Assembly (NCBI GenBank): GCA_018712785.1
Contig: DVGK01000069.1
Coordinates: 1 to 50,872, forward strand
Origin: Candidatus Choladousia intestinavium
GTDB lineage: Bacteria > Bacillota > Clostridia > Lachnospirales > Lachnospiraceae
Direction: 5' to 3'
DNA: 50,872 nucleotides
Of the stretch, positions 40,537 through 49,802 are shown piece after piece (within the stretch, counting starts at the first letter, position 1; each line of letters begins with the position of its first letter). The notes under the pieces were generated by a model. It worked only from the letters and a program-made list of their open reading frames with translations, was not told the DNA's origin and did not search any database. The position numbers were made by a program, and so were the translations under genes.

Positions 40537-42252
40537 TCAATGCGTCACTGTGTCCTGCTGCAGCCTTTCCGTCTCCATACGGATACTGGAAGGAGTTCTG
40601 CCTCCGCTGTAAACAGTCTGGAACGCTTTTTTCTTTCTCTTCTGCTCTCCCCAGGTTCCCCGGTAATTGCAGTGGATATGATACTCAGGGTAGTTTGAGG
40701 ATGAGAGATCCACTCGCAGGCGCTCGCCCTTTTTTATGGTATAGCACACATCCCACATATCAATCTGTATTTTCGTACAGGTACCCGGGATATAGGCTTC
40801 CCCCTGCGTGCTGCCATGGCTCACCGAAGCGATGGATGAGCGAATATTGTAAGCCTGTCCCTCCGGCGTTACTCTCATCACCTTCACAGTAAAAGCTGTG
40901 TCCTCGCAGTCGGAGGAAATATAAAGCTCCGCCTGCATCCTGCCGCAGATTCTCAGTTCCCGGGACATGGGGTCTGAAAAAAGTGTGATTACATCCTCTC
41001 TCTGTCCGGGTTCTGGCTGAAGAAGGCTTCCGATACTTCCCCACGTGCGAAGACAGGACTCGCTTCCCCAGGATTTCACCGGATTTTCAGGATCAAATTC
41101 ATAAGATGCGCTGCCCTCCTGTTCCTCTTCCTCCAAACTAAGCTTCCCGTAAAAAGAACCGCCTTCTGTTTCCGGCCTTCTGTGTACAAAGTCAAGATAG
41201 AAGACTGTTTCTTCCTTTTCTTCTGCCTCCTGAAAAGCTTCACTCCGCCACCGGTCTTCTCCTATCTGATAAGCGCGTACCTCCCCCACAGGAAGTTCTT
41301 TCTTCTTCAGCGTCTGACCAAACCATTCCAGAATCATCCGGATCTCACTGTTTCTGGCCTCCTCTGTCCTCTGCTCTTGAACACAGACCTCAAATCCGTG
41401 GTTCCATGGACCGATGATGAGACGGCTGTGCTTCTTTGACTCAGGATTCAGCTTTCTCCATGCCTCCAGAGCGCTTCCCAGGTGATGGTCATACCAGCCT
41501 TCCACGATCAGAAGAGGGATCCGCACCTTCTTGGGGATCTCGTCCAGCTGCTGCCACCACCCCTGCTGCCAGTATTTCTCTTCCTTTCTGGTATTGCAGA
41601 CGTATTCTCTGTACCATGGAACCTCGCCTCCCCATAGAGCCGTATCCACCTCCCTCTGGGGCATATAGCGGCACACCTGGTCGTAGTCGGCTCTCACCTC
41701 CCAGCCGCAGTTGTCCATGCTCCAGGAGGTAAGCACATCCTGGCGGAACATGCCTTTTTCATAGGCAGACTTAAACCGGTCCGTCCCATAGTGGGTAAGC
41801 GCCATACTGGTCACATCTCCGGACACCGCGTCCGCCATCGCCCAGCCTGCCGCTGCCAGATAAGAACAGCCCCAGTATCCGATACAGTGTACCCAGGACT
41901 GCCCGGTCAGCCACTTTACCGTATCGATTCCATCGTTTCTCTCATAAATATTCGGCACCCATTCTCCCTGGGAAGCTTCGATTCCCCGGCAGAACTGGAA
42001 GACGAAAGCGTACCCTCTTCTGGAAAGCTCTGCCCCGTGTATCTCCAGGGTCTCCGCGTGGGAAGGATAGCAGGATCTCTGCAGAATCACCGGAAATCTC
42101 TCCTGGCCCGTTCCCTTCGGTTTAAAAATAAAAGTGTGCAGCCGGATTCCGTCTCTCATTGCCGGAAAACATTCCTCACGGGAGTATTCCCGGCAGATTT
42201 CCTCATATCCGCTTTTTCTGTATTCTTCTTTCAGCTCTTCTATCTTTCCCAT
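40537..42252 (-). CDS. CocE/NonD family (X-Pro dipeptidyl-peptidase S15-like) hydrolase
   Basis: A 571-residue alpha/beta-hydrolase. The catalytic domain has the Asp/Asn-rich start MRDGIRLHTFIFKP, VILQRSCYP and the nucleophile elbow GYWGCSYLAA with serine (GCS instead of the commoner GMS/GRS). A later GWYDHHLGSALEAW and HSRLIIGPWNHGF supply the Asp and His of the triad. A C-terminal PepX-type jelly-roll (about 350-560) ends with LRVDLSSSNYPEY. Members cleave acyl esters or X-Pro peptides; the substrate is open. No signal peptide. AAGGAG precedes the ATG. It may share a transcript with the upstream secreted-protein gene. Confidence 0.88.
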   Translation of the reverse strand: MGKIEELKEEYRKSGYEEICREYSREECFPAMRDGIRLHTFIFKPKGTGQERFPVILQRSCYPSHAETLEIHGAELSRRGYAFVFQFCRGIEASQGEWVPNIYERNDGIDTVKWLTGQSWVHCIGYWGCSYLAAAGWAMADAVSGDVTSMALTHYGTDRFKSAYEKGMFRQDVLTSWSMDNCGWEVRADYDQVCRYMPQREVDTALWGGEVPWYREYVCNTRKEEKYWQQGWWQQLDEIPKKVRIPLLIVEGWYDHHLGSALEAWRKLNPESKKHSRLIIGPWNHGFEVCVQEQRTEEARNSEIRMILEWFGQTLKKKELPVGEVRAYQIGEDRWRSEAFQEAEEKEETVFYLDFVHRRPETEGGSFYGKLSLEEEEQEGSASYEFDPENPVKSWGSESCLRTWGSIGSLLQPEPGQREDVITLFSDPMSRELRICGRMQAELYISSDCEDTAFTVKVMRVTPEGQAYNIRSSIASVSHGSTQGEAYIPGTCTKIQIDMWDVCYTIKKGERLRVDLSSSNYPEYHIHCNYRGTWGEQKRKKKAFQTVYSGGRTPSSIRMETERLQQDTVTH

Positions 42253-42321
42253 TTTTTCTCCTTCTTTGCAGATATCTCCAAAGGGCGTCTGCCAGCCGCA
42301 AAAATTTTCTCCTGGTTCAGC

Positions 42322-43074
42322 CTACAGACTGGTATAAAAACGCTCCACCTGCCATCCTTCTGTCCCTGAAATCAAGTCCATCTGTCCGGAAATCTCAAAG
42401 CTCTCTTCTCCTTCTCCGGAAAATTTCAAAGATACCTGAAAGTTATATTTTACCTCTTCATCATCCCCGGATGTCTCCTCCAGAGTGATTTCCTCCGCAG
42501 CCAAATCCTGTCCGGCGTCCTGCACCAGTCCGTACAAACGAGTCAGTCCCCGGCTGGCGGACAGCTCCTCCCAGGCCTCCCGGGTCATATACTTATAGGG
42601 AGAGATCTGCTCCAGAGCTCCCAGAACCGAATCAAACGAGTACGTGTACGGTTCTTCCACATCCTCTCCGATTACCGTAACCTGAACTTCCCCGGAGGCC
42701 TCCGCTTCCTCCGAAGCCCCCTCTGTAATTTTCTCGATTTCCTCCGTTTTCTCTGAGGGAGCCGCCGGCCCCTCCGTCCCTTCCGTCACTTCCCCGGCCA
42801 TCTGCTCCTGTTCCTCTGAAAATGAGTTCAGAATGCCGTCCGCTTCCGCAAAGCCGATGGAGTAAAACTCCTTTAAAAAGGCATTGGCCGCTTCTTCCGG
42901 ATCCTGTGACTGAAAAGCCTCGGCATTTTCTTCCTCTCCCGCCAGAAAAATACCGGTTGGCCCGTCCGCTCCTCCGATCACCGCCGTCTCCTCTGCATGG
43001 ATGATGCTTCCCCCTGCCAGAAGGAGTAACCCTGCAGAGATACTGTATAAGAATTTCCAGCTTTTTTTCTTCAT
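42322..43074 (-). CDS. Secreted protein with GGADGPT motif
   Basis: A 250-residue exported protein. The signal peptide (MKKKSWKFLYSISAGLLLLAGG) is likely cut after IIHA near residue 27. Directly after the cleavage site comes VIGGADGPTGIFLAG, a motif otherwise known from the membrane beta subunit of Na+-translocating decarboxylases and also seen in assorted Lachnospiraceae exported proteins. A helical domain, a Glu-rich low-complexity linker (about 95-130) and a C-terminal domain like DUF3887/DUF4878 stress proteins (KYNFQVSLKFSGEGEE, DLISGTEGWQVERF) follow. Function unknown. AAAGGAGG precedes the ATG. Confidence 0.75.
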   Translation of the reverse strand: MKKKSWKFLYSISAGLLLLAGGSIIHAEETAVIGGADGPTGIFLAGEEENAEAFQSQDPEEAANAFLKEFYSIGFAEADGILNSFSEEQEQMAGEVTEGTEGPAAPSEKTEEIEKITEGASEEAEASGEVQVTVIGEDVEEPYTYSFDSVLGALEQISPYKYMTREAWEELSASRGLTRLYGLVQDAGQDLAAEEITLEETSGDDEEVKYNFQVSLKFSGEGEESFEISGQMDLISGTEGWQVERFYTSL

Positions 43075-43189
43075 TTCTTCCTCCTTTCTTTATCCGTTCC
43101 AGTTTCTTATACTGCTATTTTAACATAACTGAAAATTCTTTACTACACAGATCTCAGCAATTTGTAATCGTTTAAGCTTCCCGATACAT

Positions 43190-43229
43190 AAAAGACCCCG
43201 GAATCAGCCCTTCTTGGGCGTTCCGGGGT
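43190..43229 (-). terminator. Intrinsic terminator of the phosphonate operon
   Basis: ACCCCGGAA/TTCCGGGGT stem enclosing an inner GCCC/GGGC stem, followed on the minus strand by CTTTTATG. It lies 15 bp after the phnX stop. Confidence 0.85.
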
Positions 43230-43243
43230 TCTCTCTGAATTCT

Positions 43244-44041
43244 TTAAAAATTTGCTGCCATCTGCTCCAGATCCAGGATCAAATCCTCCAGTTCGCTGAA
43301 ATTCTGGATTAGATAATCAGCGCCGCTTTCCAGATACAGCTTCCTGGTCCTTTCCTCCAAAGCAAACCGTTCCTCCGCATTCAATGCTTTGTACTCTTCT
43401 TCTGAAAGCCCCATGACAGAGCTTCCGTCCACCACTCCCACAGAAATCATCCCGGCATTTTTTCCCTCCCGGATATCTGCCAGCGTATCTCCCACCTTTA
43501 TGGCAGATTCCACAGAAGAAATGCCCAGAGCCTCCAGGTTCCGGAAAATCATATAGGGGTAGGGACGCCCTTTGTCCCCTACAGAATTAGGAGTAAAACA
43601 GGCGTCCGGAGCGTAGCCGTTTTTTCTGGCCGCCTCAGATACGATCTCCATCATCTCGTCTGTATAGCCGGTGGTGGATCCGATTTTGATTCCTCTTTCT
43701 CTTAAGGACGCCACCGCGTCCGGAACATAGGGCTTCACCTGCGCGTAAGCGGGAAGAATTTCCAGAATCGTCTCTTCGCTTACACGGTATACCTGATCTA
43801 CGTCCTCCCTGGTCCAGTCCCGCCCCTGTACTCTTATCCACTCTTGATGGATTCTGGGCATCTGAAGCATCTCATGAATGTGATCCCACTTCAGCTTTCC
43901 CATCGGCGTGCGTACTTCCTGAACCGTAGGCGTAATTCCGAATTTCTCAAAAGCCCGGATAAATGCCTGTACCGGAGCCATAGAGCCAAAGTCCACTGTC
44001 GTGCCTGCCCAGTCAAAAATTACTGCTTCTATTTTTTTCAT
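43244..44041 (-). CDS. phnX: Phosphonoacetaldehyde hydrolase
   Basis: A HAD-superfamily enzyme of 265 residues that splits phosphonoacetaldehyde into acetaldehyde and phosphate, the final step of 2-aminoethylphosphonate use. The nucleophile Asp lies in IFDWAGTTVDFG at the N-terminus, and the Schiff-base Lys in MGKLKWDH near residue 53. GSTTGYTDEMM (HAD motif II) and KVGDTLADIREGKNAG (motifs III/IV) follow. ATG 44041 has AGGAG upstream; the frame is open further but lacks a ribosome site. It is the last gene of the phn operon, about 90 bp after the dehydrogenase-like gene. Confidence 0.95.
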   Translation of the reverse strand: MKKIEAVIFDWAGTTVDFGSMAPVQAFIRAFEKFGITPTVQEVRTPMGKLKWDHIHEMLQMPRIHQEWIRVQGRDWTREDVDQVYRVSEETILEILPAYAQVKPYVPDAVASLRERGIKIGSTTGYTDEMMEIVSEAARKNGYAPDACFTPNSVGDKGRPYPYMIFRNLEALGISSVESAIKVGDTLADIREGKNAGMISVGVVDGSSVMGLSEEEYKALNAEERFALEERTRKLYLESGADYLIQNFSELEDLILDLEQMAANF

Positions 44042-44132
44042 GCTGCTCCTGCCTTTCTCATAAGGCCTCCGGGGGGTTTCCTCAGAGGCCTGTCGCTTTG
44101 CGCCGCCGGTCAGTCCGTAACCGGCAGAGCTT

Positions 44133-45293
44133 TTACAGAGTCGTCCACTCCTCATGCATATAGATCTGTCTTTTTTCCAGCTCTCTGAAGATTTCTTCCG
44201 GCTTAAAGGCTTCCTCCGGAATCAGGATACCCGCCCTTGGAGCGCAGCCCTTAGCCAGCTGCTCTGCCGCGATCGCCAGGGGGATTCCCACATTTCTGGT
44301 GTAGGCTCTCAGTCCTTCCCAGCCTTCCACGCTGCCGTCGGAAGCCGGGTGGGTATGATACAGGATCCCTCTTTTTTTCTCGCCGTCCTTTGTTCCCACT
44401 ACTTCCACATGAAGGGCATAGCCGTACAGCTTGGTGGTCTTTCCCTCCTCGCTGTTTACCAGATAGTCGCCGATCAGCGTCATCAGCCCTGCCTTCGTTC
44501 CGTTTACCTCGATTTCCGGATTTCTCAGAATTCCGTAGTCGTAAAGTCCCCGGACCAGATTCATATTCTGCATGGGCCAGGTGCCCCGCACCTCAATCAG
44601 GCGGACTCCCTTCTCCTTCAGTGCCTTTGACAGGGTAATCGTCTCAGAATGAGGAATAATATACTGAACCGTATCTCCGTAAGGCATGGGAAGCTTTACC
44701 TTTCTCGGTCTGGCAAAAGGAGGTACCTGGATGAATTTCCCGTCCTCATAGACGACTCTGCTTTTCAGATTCGGATCGTATTCGTAAGTTGTCGTCTCCG
44801 TAATGGACTTGGAGAAGGCGAAGGGGCGGAAGGCTCCGTGGGAAACGTACACTTCTTCTACCGTATCCAGCTGATTTGCCAGATGCATGGCCATCATCTG
44901 AGTGGTTCCCGGGGTCATGCCGAAGCCCGGCACACAGGTCTTTCCGGCCTTTTCAAAAAGAGGCGCCCACTGATTTTCCTCTCCGAAGCCGTTTAAATTT
45001 ACGCCGTGGCATCCGGCCTTGGCGATACACTCTGTGGATTTTCCGTTCAGCGTAATCTGTGTTCCATCCATCACCACATCATATCCGGACATAAGGGCCG
45101 CCGCTTCCTCTGTCTGATTCACATCGATTTTTACCACATTCACCCGGCTGTCGTTCAGCCACTCGGCCACTTTGCAGGCTTCCTCATAATTGTAATCCCC
45201 AATGGTAATTTCCTCAAAGGAAGAGTGCTGCACCAGATCTAACGCTGACTCCCTGCTGATACGTCCTGCCGCTCCCAGACAAAATACTTTCAT
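44133..45293 (-). CDS. Saccharopine dehydrogenase-like oxidoreductase in the phn operon
   Basis: A 386-residue NAD(P)-binding protein. The Rossmann start [20 protein letters not shown] carries a GAAGRI loop; [10 protein letters not shown] and [10 protein letters not shown] complete the nucleotide half. A family-typical substrate domain follows ([30 protein letters not shown], quoted in part, and [11 protein letters not shown]). Its start overlaps the phnW stop by 4 bp (ATGA), with AAGGAGG upstream, and phnX follows, so it should act on the same substrate pool. Possible roles are releasing 2-aminoethylphosphonate from N-substituted forms or recycling the amino acceptor. Neither is established. 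Confidence 0.85.
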   Translation of the reverse strand: MKVFCLGAAGRISRESALDLVQHSSFEEITIGDYNYEEACKVAEWLNDSRVNVVKIDVNQTEEAAALMSGYDVVMDGTQITLNGKSTECIAKAGCHGVNLNGFGEENQWAPLFEKAGKTCVPGFGMTPGTTQMMAMHLANQLDTVEEVYVSHGAFRPFAFSKSITETTTYEYDPNLKSRVVYEDGKFIQVPPFARPRKVKLPMPYGDTVQYIIPHSETITLSKALKEKGVRLIEVRGTWPMQNMNLVRGLYDYGILRNPEIEVNGTKAGLMTLIGDYLVNSEEGKTTKLYGYALHVEVVGTKDGEKKRGILYHTHPASDGSVEGWEGLRAYTRNVGIPLAIAAEQLAKGCAPRAGILIPEEAFKPEEIFRELEKRQIYMHEEWTTL

Positions 45294-46393
45294 GCTGTAA
45301 CCTCCTTGATATTCCTCAGTAAATTTTCTATATCCCCGGGGTAAATCTCCCCGATATTTCCAATCCGGAAGGTTTCCCTTTTTGAAACCTTTCCAGGATA
45401 GAGCACAAATCCTCTTTCCTTCATCTGCTGATAAAAGCTCCCAAAATTAAAATCTTTGGAGGGATACAGGAAGGATGTGATAATAGGCGACTGGATCTCC
45501 CTGGACAGAAGTTCCTGAAAGCCCAGGCTCTCCATCCCTTCCCGCAGCAGATGCTGATTTGCGGTGTATCTCTTATATCGGGCCGGGATCCCTCCCTCTT
45601 CCTCCAGCTCCGTCAGCGCCTGCAAAAAAGCACGGACTGTGTGGGTCGGAGAGGTAAAACGCCATTTTCCTGTCTGATCCATCTCATTCCACTGATCGTA
45701 CAGATCCAGGCTGTAGGAATGCGCGTTTCCCCGACACTGCTTTAAAAGCTCTTTTCTGGCGATCACAAAGCAGAAGCCCGGAACTCCCTGAATACATTTA
45801 TTGGCGGAGCTAATGAGAAAATCGATTCCCAGCTTTTCCAGATCCATGGGAATTCCTCCGAAGGAGCTCATGGCATCTACGATCATGGTTTTTCCGTACT
45901 GTCTGGCCAGTCTGCAGACCTCCTCCAGCGGATTCAAAATTCCGGTAGTGGTTTCACAGTGTACCATAGCCACATGGGTGATCCTTTTATCCTTCTTTAA
46001 AATTTCTTCCACTCTAGCAGGATCCGTCTGCTCCGTCTCATCAAAGGGAAGCAGGGTCCATGGCCGGTTCATGTATTCCATAAAGCGCACCATCCGCATT
46101 CCGTAAGCGCCGTTCGCCAGAATCAGAAGCTTTCCCTCCTCCGGAAGGGCCGTTCCCAGGCAGGCCTCCACCCCATAGGAGCCGCTTCCCTGAAGGAGCA
46201 CAGCCGTATAGGCTTCCTGGTTTCCGGAAGCAAGGGCCGTAAGCTTCCCACGGATTTTCTGCACCACTTCCTGGTTATAATCATCGTCCCAGGTACACCA
46301 GTCCCTGAGAAGAGCGCTTCGGACTCCCTTCGAGGTAGAGAGGGGTCCCGGCGTCAGAAGGAGATATGGGTTCTCCGGTATTGATTCATACAT
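45290..46393 (-). CDS. phnW: 2-Aminoethylphosphonate--pyruvate transaminase
   Basis: A 367-residue class V PLP aminotransferase converting 2-aminoethylphosphonate and pyruvate to phosphonoacetaldehyde and alanine. The family start [37 protein letters not shown] and the PLP-binding Lys in [13 protein letters not shown] are present. Full length, with AAAGGA before the ATG. It opens the intact part of the operon and is translationally coupled to the dehydrogenase-like gene. Confidence 0.95.
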   Translation of the reverse strand: MYESIPENPYLLLTPGPLSTSKGVRSALLRDWCTWDDDYNQEVVQKIRGKLTALASGNQEAYTAVLLQGSGSYGVEACLGTALPEEGKLLILANGAYGMRMVRFMEYMNRPWTLLPFDETEQTDPARVEEILKKDKRITHVAMVHCETTTGILNPLEEVCRLARQYGKTMIVDAMSSFGGIPMDLEKLGIDFLISSANKCIQGVPGFCFVIARKELLKQCRGNAHSYSLDLYDQWNEMDQTGKWRFTSPTHTVRAFLQALTELEEEGGIPARYKRYTANQHLLREGMESLGFQELLSREIQSPIITSFLYPSKDFNFGSFYQQMKERGFVLYPGKVSKRETFRIGNIGEIYPGDIENLLRNIKEVTA

Positions 46394-46474
46394 TTCGATT
46401 CATCCTTTCTCTTTCCTTATCTGCTCTCCCGTTCACCTCTGCCTGTTTCCAGGCGCGGTGTGAACGGCAGCTTT

Positions 46475-47668
46475 TTACTTTCTAGCAAAAGCGGCCTGAC
46501 GGAATTTCTGCTCCGGAGCGTATTCCCGCTGGGGAAGCTCACCTGTTTCCCGGGCCTGATTCTTCTTCCGGATTCTGTATACCAGAAATTCATAAAGCCC
46601 CCTGGCGGTGATGTTGACCGCCAGAATCAGAAGGCTCATAGCAGCTGCCTGAGCGATATCTCCGGCCTCTTCCATATGAGTAATGGCAATGGAAGCGATC
46701 TTAAACTTCGCGCTGTACAGAAAGACTACCGCGGAAACAGTCACCATAGAATTCATAAAATAGTACAGGAAAATCTCCAGGATAGCAGGCAGAGATAAAG
46801 GAACTGTTACCCGAAGGAAGGTTTTCCACTGAGGAATTTTCATACTGTCCGCCACATTTTCATATTCCCGGTCCAGTTTTTTTAAGGCGCTGCTGGCCGT
46901 AACAAAGGGAACCGAATAGAAATGCACCATATTAGCCAGTACCAGTATCACAACGGTTCCATAGATGAAATTGAGAGGATTGCTTCTGCTGTTAAAAAAG
47001 AAAATGAAGCTCAGTCCGATCACCATTCCCGGCAAAGCCAGCGGAACCGATGAGAACAGCTTGCCGATTCCCTTCATCTTGCTGGAACATTTGCTTCTTT
47101 CGATAAAGGCAGCGTAAAGGAATACAAAGACCGTTCCGAAAACAGCCGTCAGCAGACTCATCCAAATAGAATTCGCAAAGCTGGCAATCCCTCCGGTGGA
47201 ACCGTTAAATTGAAAGTTCTTTAAAGTAAATCCCATATTATAAGGATAATATTCTGTAAAAGCCCCTATAAACAGCACGGCTACCAGCACGATCAGGCAG
47301 AAGGCGACTCCTCCGCAGACTGCATAGAATACGCCGTCCCGTATTCCGGAATCCTTGATTTTTAAAGGGCTGGCCTTTGAGCTGATAGTATCGCTGCTCT
47401 TTCTGGAGGTAATCCGGTCTACTCCAAAGCTTAAAAGAGCCGGAATCAGCAGCAGGGTTCCAACCACCGCTCCCATATTCATATTGAACTGTCCTGCCAC
47501 CTGCTTATAAATATCCGTAGCCAGCACATTATAATTTCCTCCCAGAACCTTCGGCGCTCCGAAATCCGTAAAAGCCAGAGTAAAACACACAAAGAGAGAG
47601 TTCATTAAAGTGTAGCGGACAGAAGGAATGGTAATATGGCTGAACTTCTTCAGATTGCTGCATCCCAT
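46475..47668 (-). pseudogene. 2-AEP ABC transporter permease, 5'-truncated
   Basis: The C-terminal two-thirds of a double-length (FbpB/PhnU2-type) ABC permease. The first-half end [19 protein letters not shown] and TLAFTDFGAPKVLGGNYN are present, as is the complete second half with its permease loop (ENVADSMKIPQWKTFLRVTVPLSLPA, quoted in part). About 180 N-terminal residues expected for the family are missing: similarity begins at codon 1 in the middle of the first permease unit. The ATG at 47668 is just a codon inside the old gene. It is fused out of frame to the binding-protein remnant, so transport should be lost. Confidence 0.8.
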
Positions 47669-48072
47669 GCGTCAATTCCCACCCAGGTGGGCACCTCTTT
47701 ATCCGATTTAAACTCCGGAAGGATCCGGTCCACTCCCTCGGGCGCGTACCCCAGAAGTCCGCCCTGATCGTCCAGCACCATCATGGAAGAAGCCGCCGTT
47801 CCCCATACCACATCTGCCTGGGGATTATCCTTCTCCGCCAGCAGTCTTGCCGTGATAATTCCGGTAGACTCCCGAACCACATTCACTGTGATGTCCGGGT
47901 ACTCTTCGTTAAACACTGCCAGATACTCCGTCACCTGCTCATCCTCCAGAGCTGTGTATACCGTAATTTCTCCCTCTGTAGCCTTCTGTATCTCCTCCGC
48001 GCATCCAACGGTTCCAAACACAGATGCTGCCGTCGCTGCTGCCAGAAACAGGCTGATTCCTCTCTTTTTCAT
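47650..48072 (-). pseudogene. 2-AEP ABC transporter binding protein, 3'-truncated
   Basis: The first ~133 residues of a periplasmic-binding-type lipoprotein: signal [24 protein letters not shown] with lipobox Cys, [20 protein letters not shown], and [22 protein letters not shown] as in iron/phosphonate-type binding proteins. Similarity ends at WVGIDAW, after which a stop occurs within four codons. The remaining ~200 residues, the transporter ATPase gene and the permease 5' part are absent. AAAGGAG lies 6 nt before the ATG. Confidence 0.8.
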
Positions 48073-48654
48073 CTCTTTCTCCTTTCAGGATATAGTCTTT
48101 TTCTTCTCCAGTGAGCTTTCCTCACTGCTCACCTGCATTTTACGGATTCTACCCTTTTTCCGCTATCAAAGGGCCGTAAATTGAATGTAAATAAAAAAAA
48201 GCCCGCCGTCGGCGCTTAGGGAAGGTTTCTGTAAGTTTTCTACCTTTCTCCCTTGGGAATCCCTTTTTCTGCCTTCCATCCAGCGTCTTTTCATGTAAAT
48301 TTTCTACATTTTCTTCTGCGCTTCTGAATTTTTGCCGCCAAAAGCAGGAGAGATGGATTCTCTTTTCCAGGATCTCAGGCCCGAAAATCTCCCCTTCCCC
48401 GGGGCTGCCCCCGGCCGAATCTGTAAGCGCCGCAAATTCTACATAAAATGTAAGTAAATTCACCGTATTTTCCCAAATCGCGTCCTGCTGTTGAGCTTCT
48501 CTTCTGTTTGTAGTAAACTGTCTCTGCCGCGTGATATGTCCGACCATTTATTTTTTACTGTACAGGAAATATCACCAATCAGGCGGGCTGCTCACACGGA
48601 TATGGCTGTCCTGCCCTCTGCCTGAGAGAAAAAACAGTAGGAGGAACACACTCT
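48073..48654. promoter_or_regulatory. Phn/fliB intergenic region with repeated motif
   Basis: A 582-bp divergent gap. GTAAGTTTTCTAC (48231-48243) and GTAAATTTTCTAC (48295-48307) are 64 bp apart, a spacing near six helical turns. A weaker GCAAATTCTACAT (48432-48444) follows, next to TGTAAGTAAATT. These may be binding sites for a regulator of the phosphonate operon. A 132-codon minus-strand frame here (48149-48547) has no family resemblance and is not called. Confidence 0.5.
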
Positions 48655-49782
48655 ATGCTTTACGTACTGCCGGATTACTATCCCGCTTTCCGCTGCCTGG
48701 CGGACGCCTGCCCGGACACCTGCTGCGCAGGCTGGCAGATCTCCATCGACCCCAAATCTCTGAAACGCTACCGGGCCTACAGGGGAGACTTCCGCCCCAG
48801 GCTCCTCAAGGGCATCCGCTGGAACAAAAAAATCTTCCGCCAGGATTCCCATGGCCGCTGTGTTTTTCTGGACAAAAAGAACCTCTGCGGCATGTATCTT
48901 CATATGGGCCGGGACACCATGTGCCGCACCTGCCGTCTGTATCCCAGACACATCGAGGAATTTGAAAACGTCCGGGAGGTTTCCCTCTCCCTCTCCTGCC
49001 CGGAGGCGGCCAGACTCCTTCTGGAGGGGGAGGCTCCTGTAAGATTCCTGGAATTTAACCGCCCCGGACGTCCGGAAGCCTATCAGAATTTTGACCAGCT
49101 TCTTTATTCTCAGCTTTACACAGCCAGACAGCGAATGACAGGGATTCTGCAGAACCGGAGCCTTTCTCTGTCCCTGCGTTTCGGCCTCATCTCCTGGCTG
49201 GCAGATGAGATGGAAAAAAGATGGGAAAGGGGTTCCCTGTCTACCTGGGAAGAGCTCCTGGAAAAAACCGAATCCGGCTGTTTTGATGAAATGCTTCAGA
49301 AGAGGCTGATCTCCTGCCGGAAATCTTCCGCCTCCTGGATCCGAAAGGCTTTTGGCTCCCTGAAAACCTTCCAGGTACTGCGGGGAGAATGGCCCCTTTG
49401 GCTTATGGAAACAGAAGACCTCCTTTATAAAAGAGGGTGGAAATTCTATGAAACAATTCAGGAAGAATTCAGGGAATGGATGGAAAAGGATTCTTTTGAC
49501 TGGGAAATCCCCATGGAACAGCTGGGGGTATATTTTCTTTTTTCTTATTTCTGCGGTTCTGTCTATGACAAAGAGATCCGGGCCTGCGCCCAGCTTGCGG
49601 TTGTACATACCTGGCTTCTGCGGGAGATGCTTACGGCCTGCTGGCTTCGGAATGAAAAGACCCTGGGTCCGGAGGAGCTTACCGATCTGGCCTGCCGTTA
49701 CTCCAGGGAGCTGGAGCATTCCAGTGAAAACCAAAAGCACATGGAAGCTCTGATGATTCAAAACAAACTGCCCTGGCTGTAG
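48655..49782 (+). CDS. fliB: FliB-like flagellin lysine N-methylase
   Basis: A 375-residue protein of the FliB family, which methylates lysines of flagellin in enterobacteria. The N-terminal cysteine cluster is intact: CPDTCCAGWQISID, then CGMY, MCRTCRLYPR and SLSCPEAARLLL, likely binding an iron-sulphur cluster. The C-terminal two-thirds is helical. No flagellar gene is near, so the substrate here may be another surface protein. AGGAGG lies 11 nt before the ATG. The last codons form part of a terminator stem. Confidence 0.88.
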   Translation: MLYVLPDYYPAFRCLADACPDTCCAGWQISIDPKSLKRYRAYRGDFRPRLLKGIRWNKKIFRQDSHGRCVFLDKKNLCGMYLHMGRDTMCRTCRLYPRHIEEFENVREVSLSLSCPEAARLLLEGEAPVRFLEFNRPGRPEAYQNFDQLLYSQLYTARQRMTGILQNRSLSLSLRFGLISWLADEMEKRWERGSLSTWEELLEKTESGCFDEMLQKRLISCRKSSASWIRKAFGSLKTFQVLRGEWPLWLMETEDLLYKRGWKFYETIQEEFREWMEKDSFDWEIPMEQLGVYFLFSYFCGSVYDKEIRACAQLAVVHTWLLREMLTACWLRNEKTLGPEELTDLACRYSRELEHSSENQKHMEALMIQNKLPWL

Positions 49783-49794
49783 CAGCCAGGGCAG
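49765..49794 (-). terminator. Terminator of the RpiR gene, inside the fliB 3' end
   Basis: CTGCCCTGGCTG (49768-49779) and its exact complement (49783-49794) form a 12-bp stem with a 3-nt loop. On the minus strand it is followed by TTTGTTTTG. The stem includes the fliB stop codon, so one structure serves both converging genes. Confidence 0.7.
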
Positions 49795-49802
49795 AGAAAA
49801 AT

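Noticed and set aside
48149-48547. 132-codon minus-strand frame in the phn/fliB gap
   Set aside because: No ribosome site, no resemblance to a family, skewed composition; it overlaps the repeated regulatory-looking motif.
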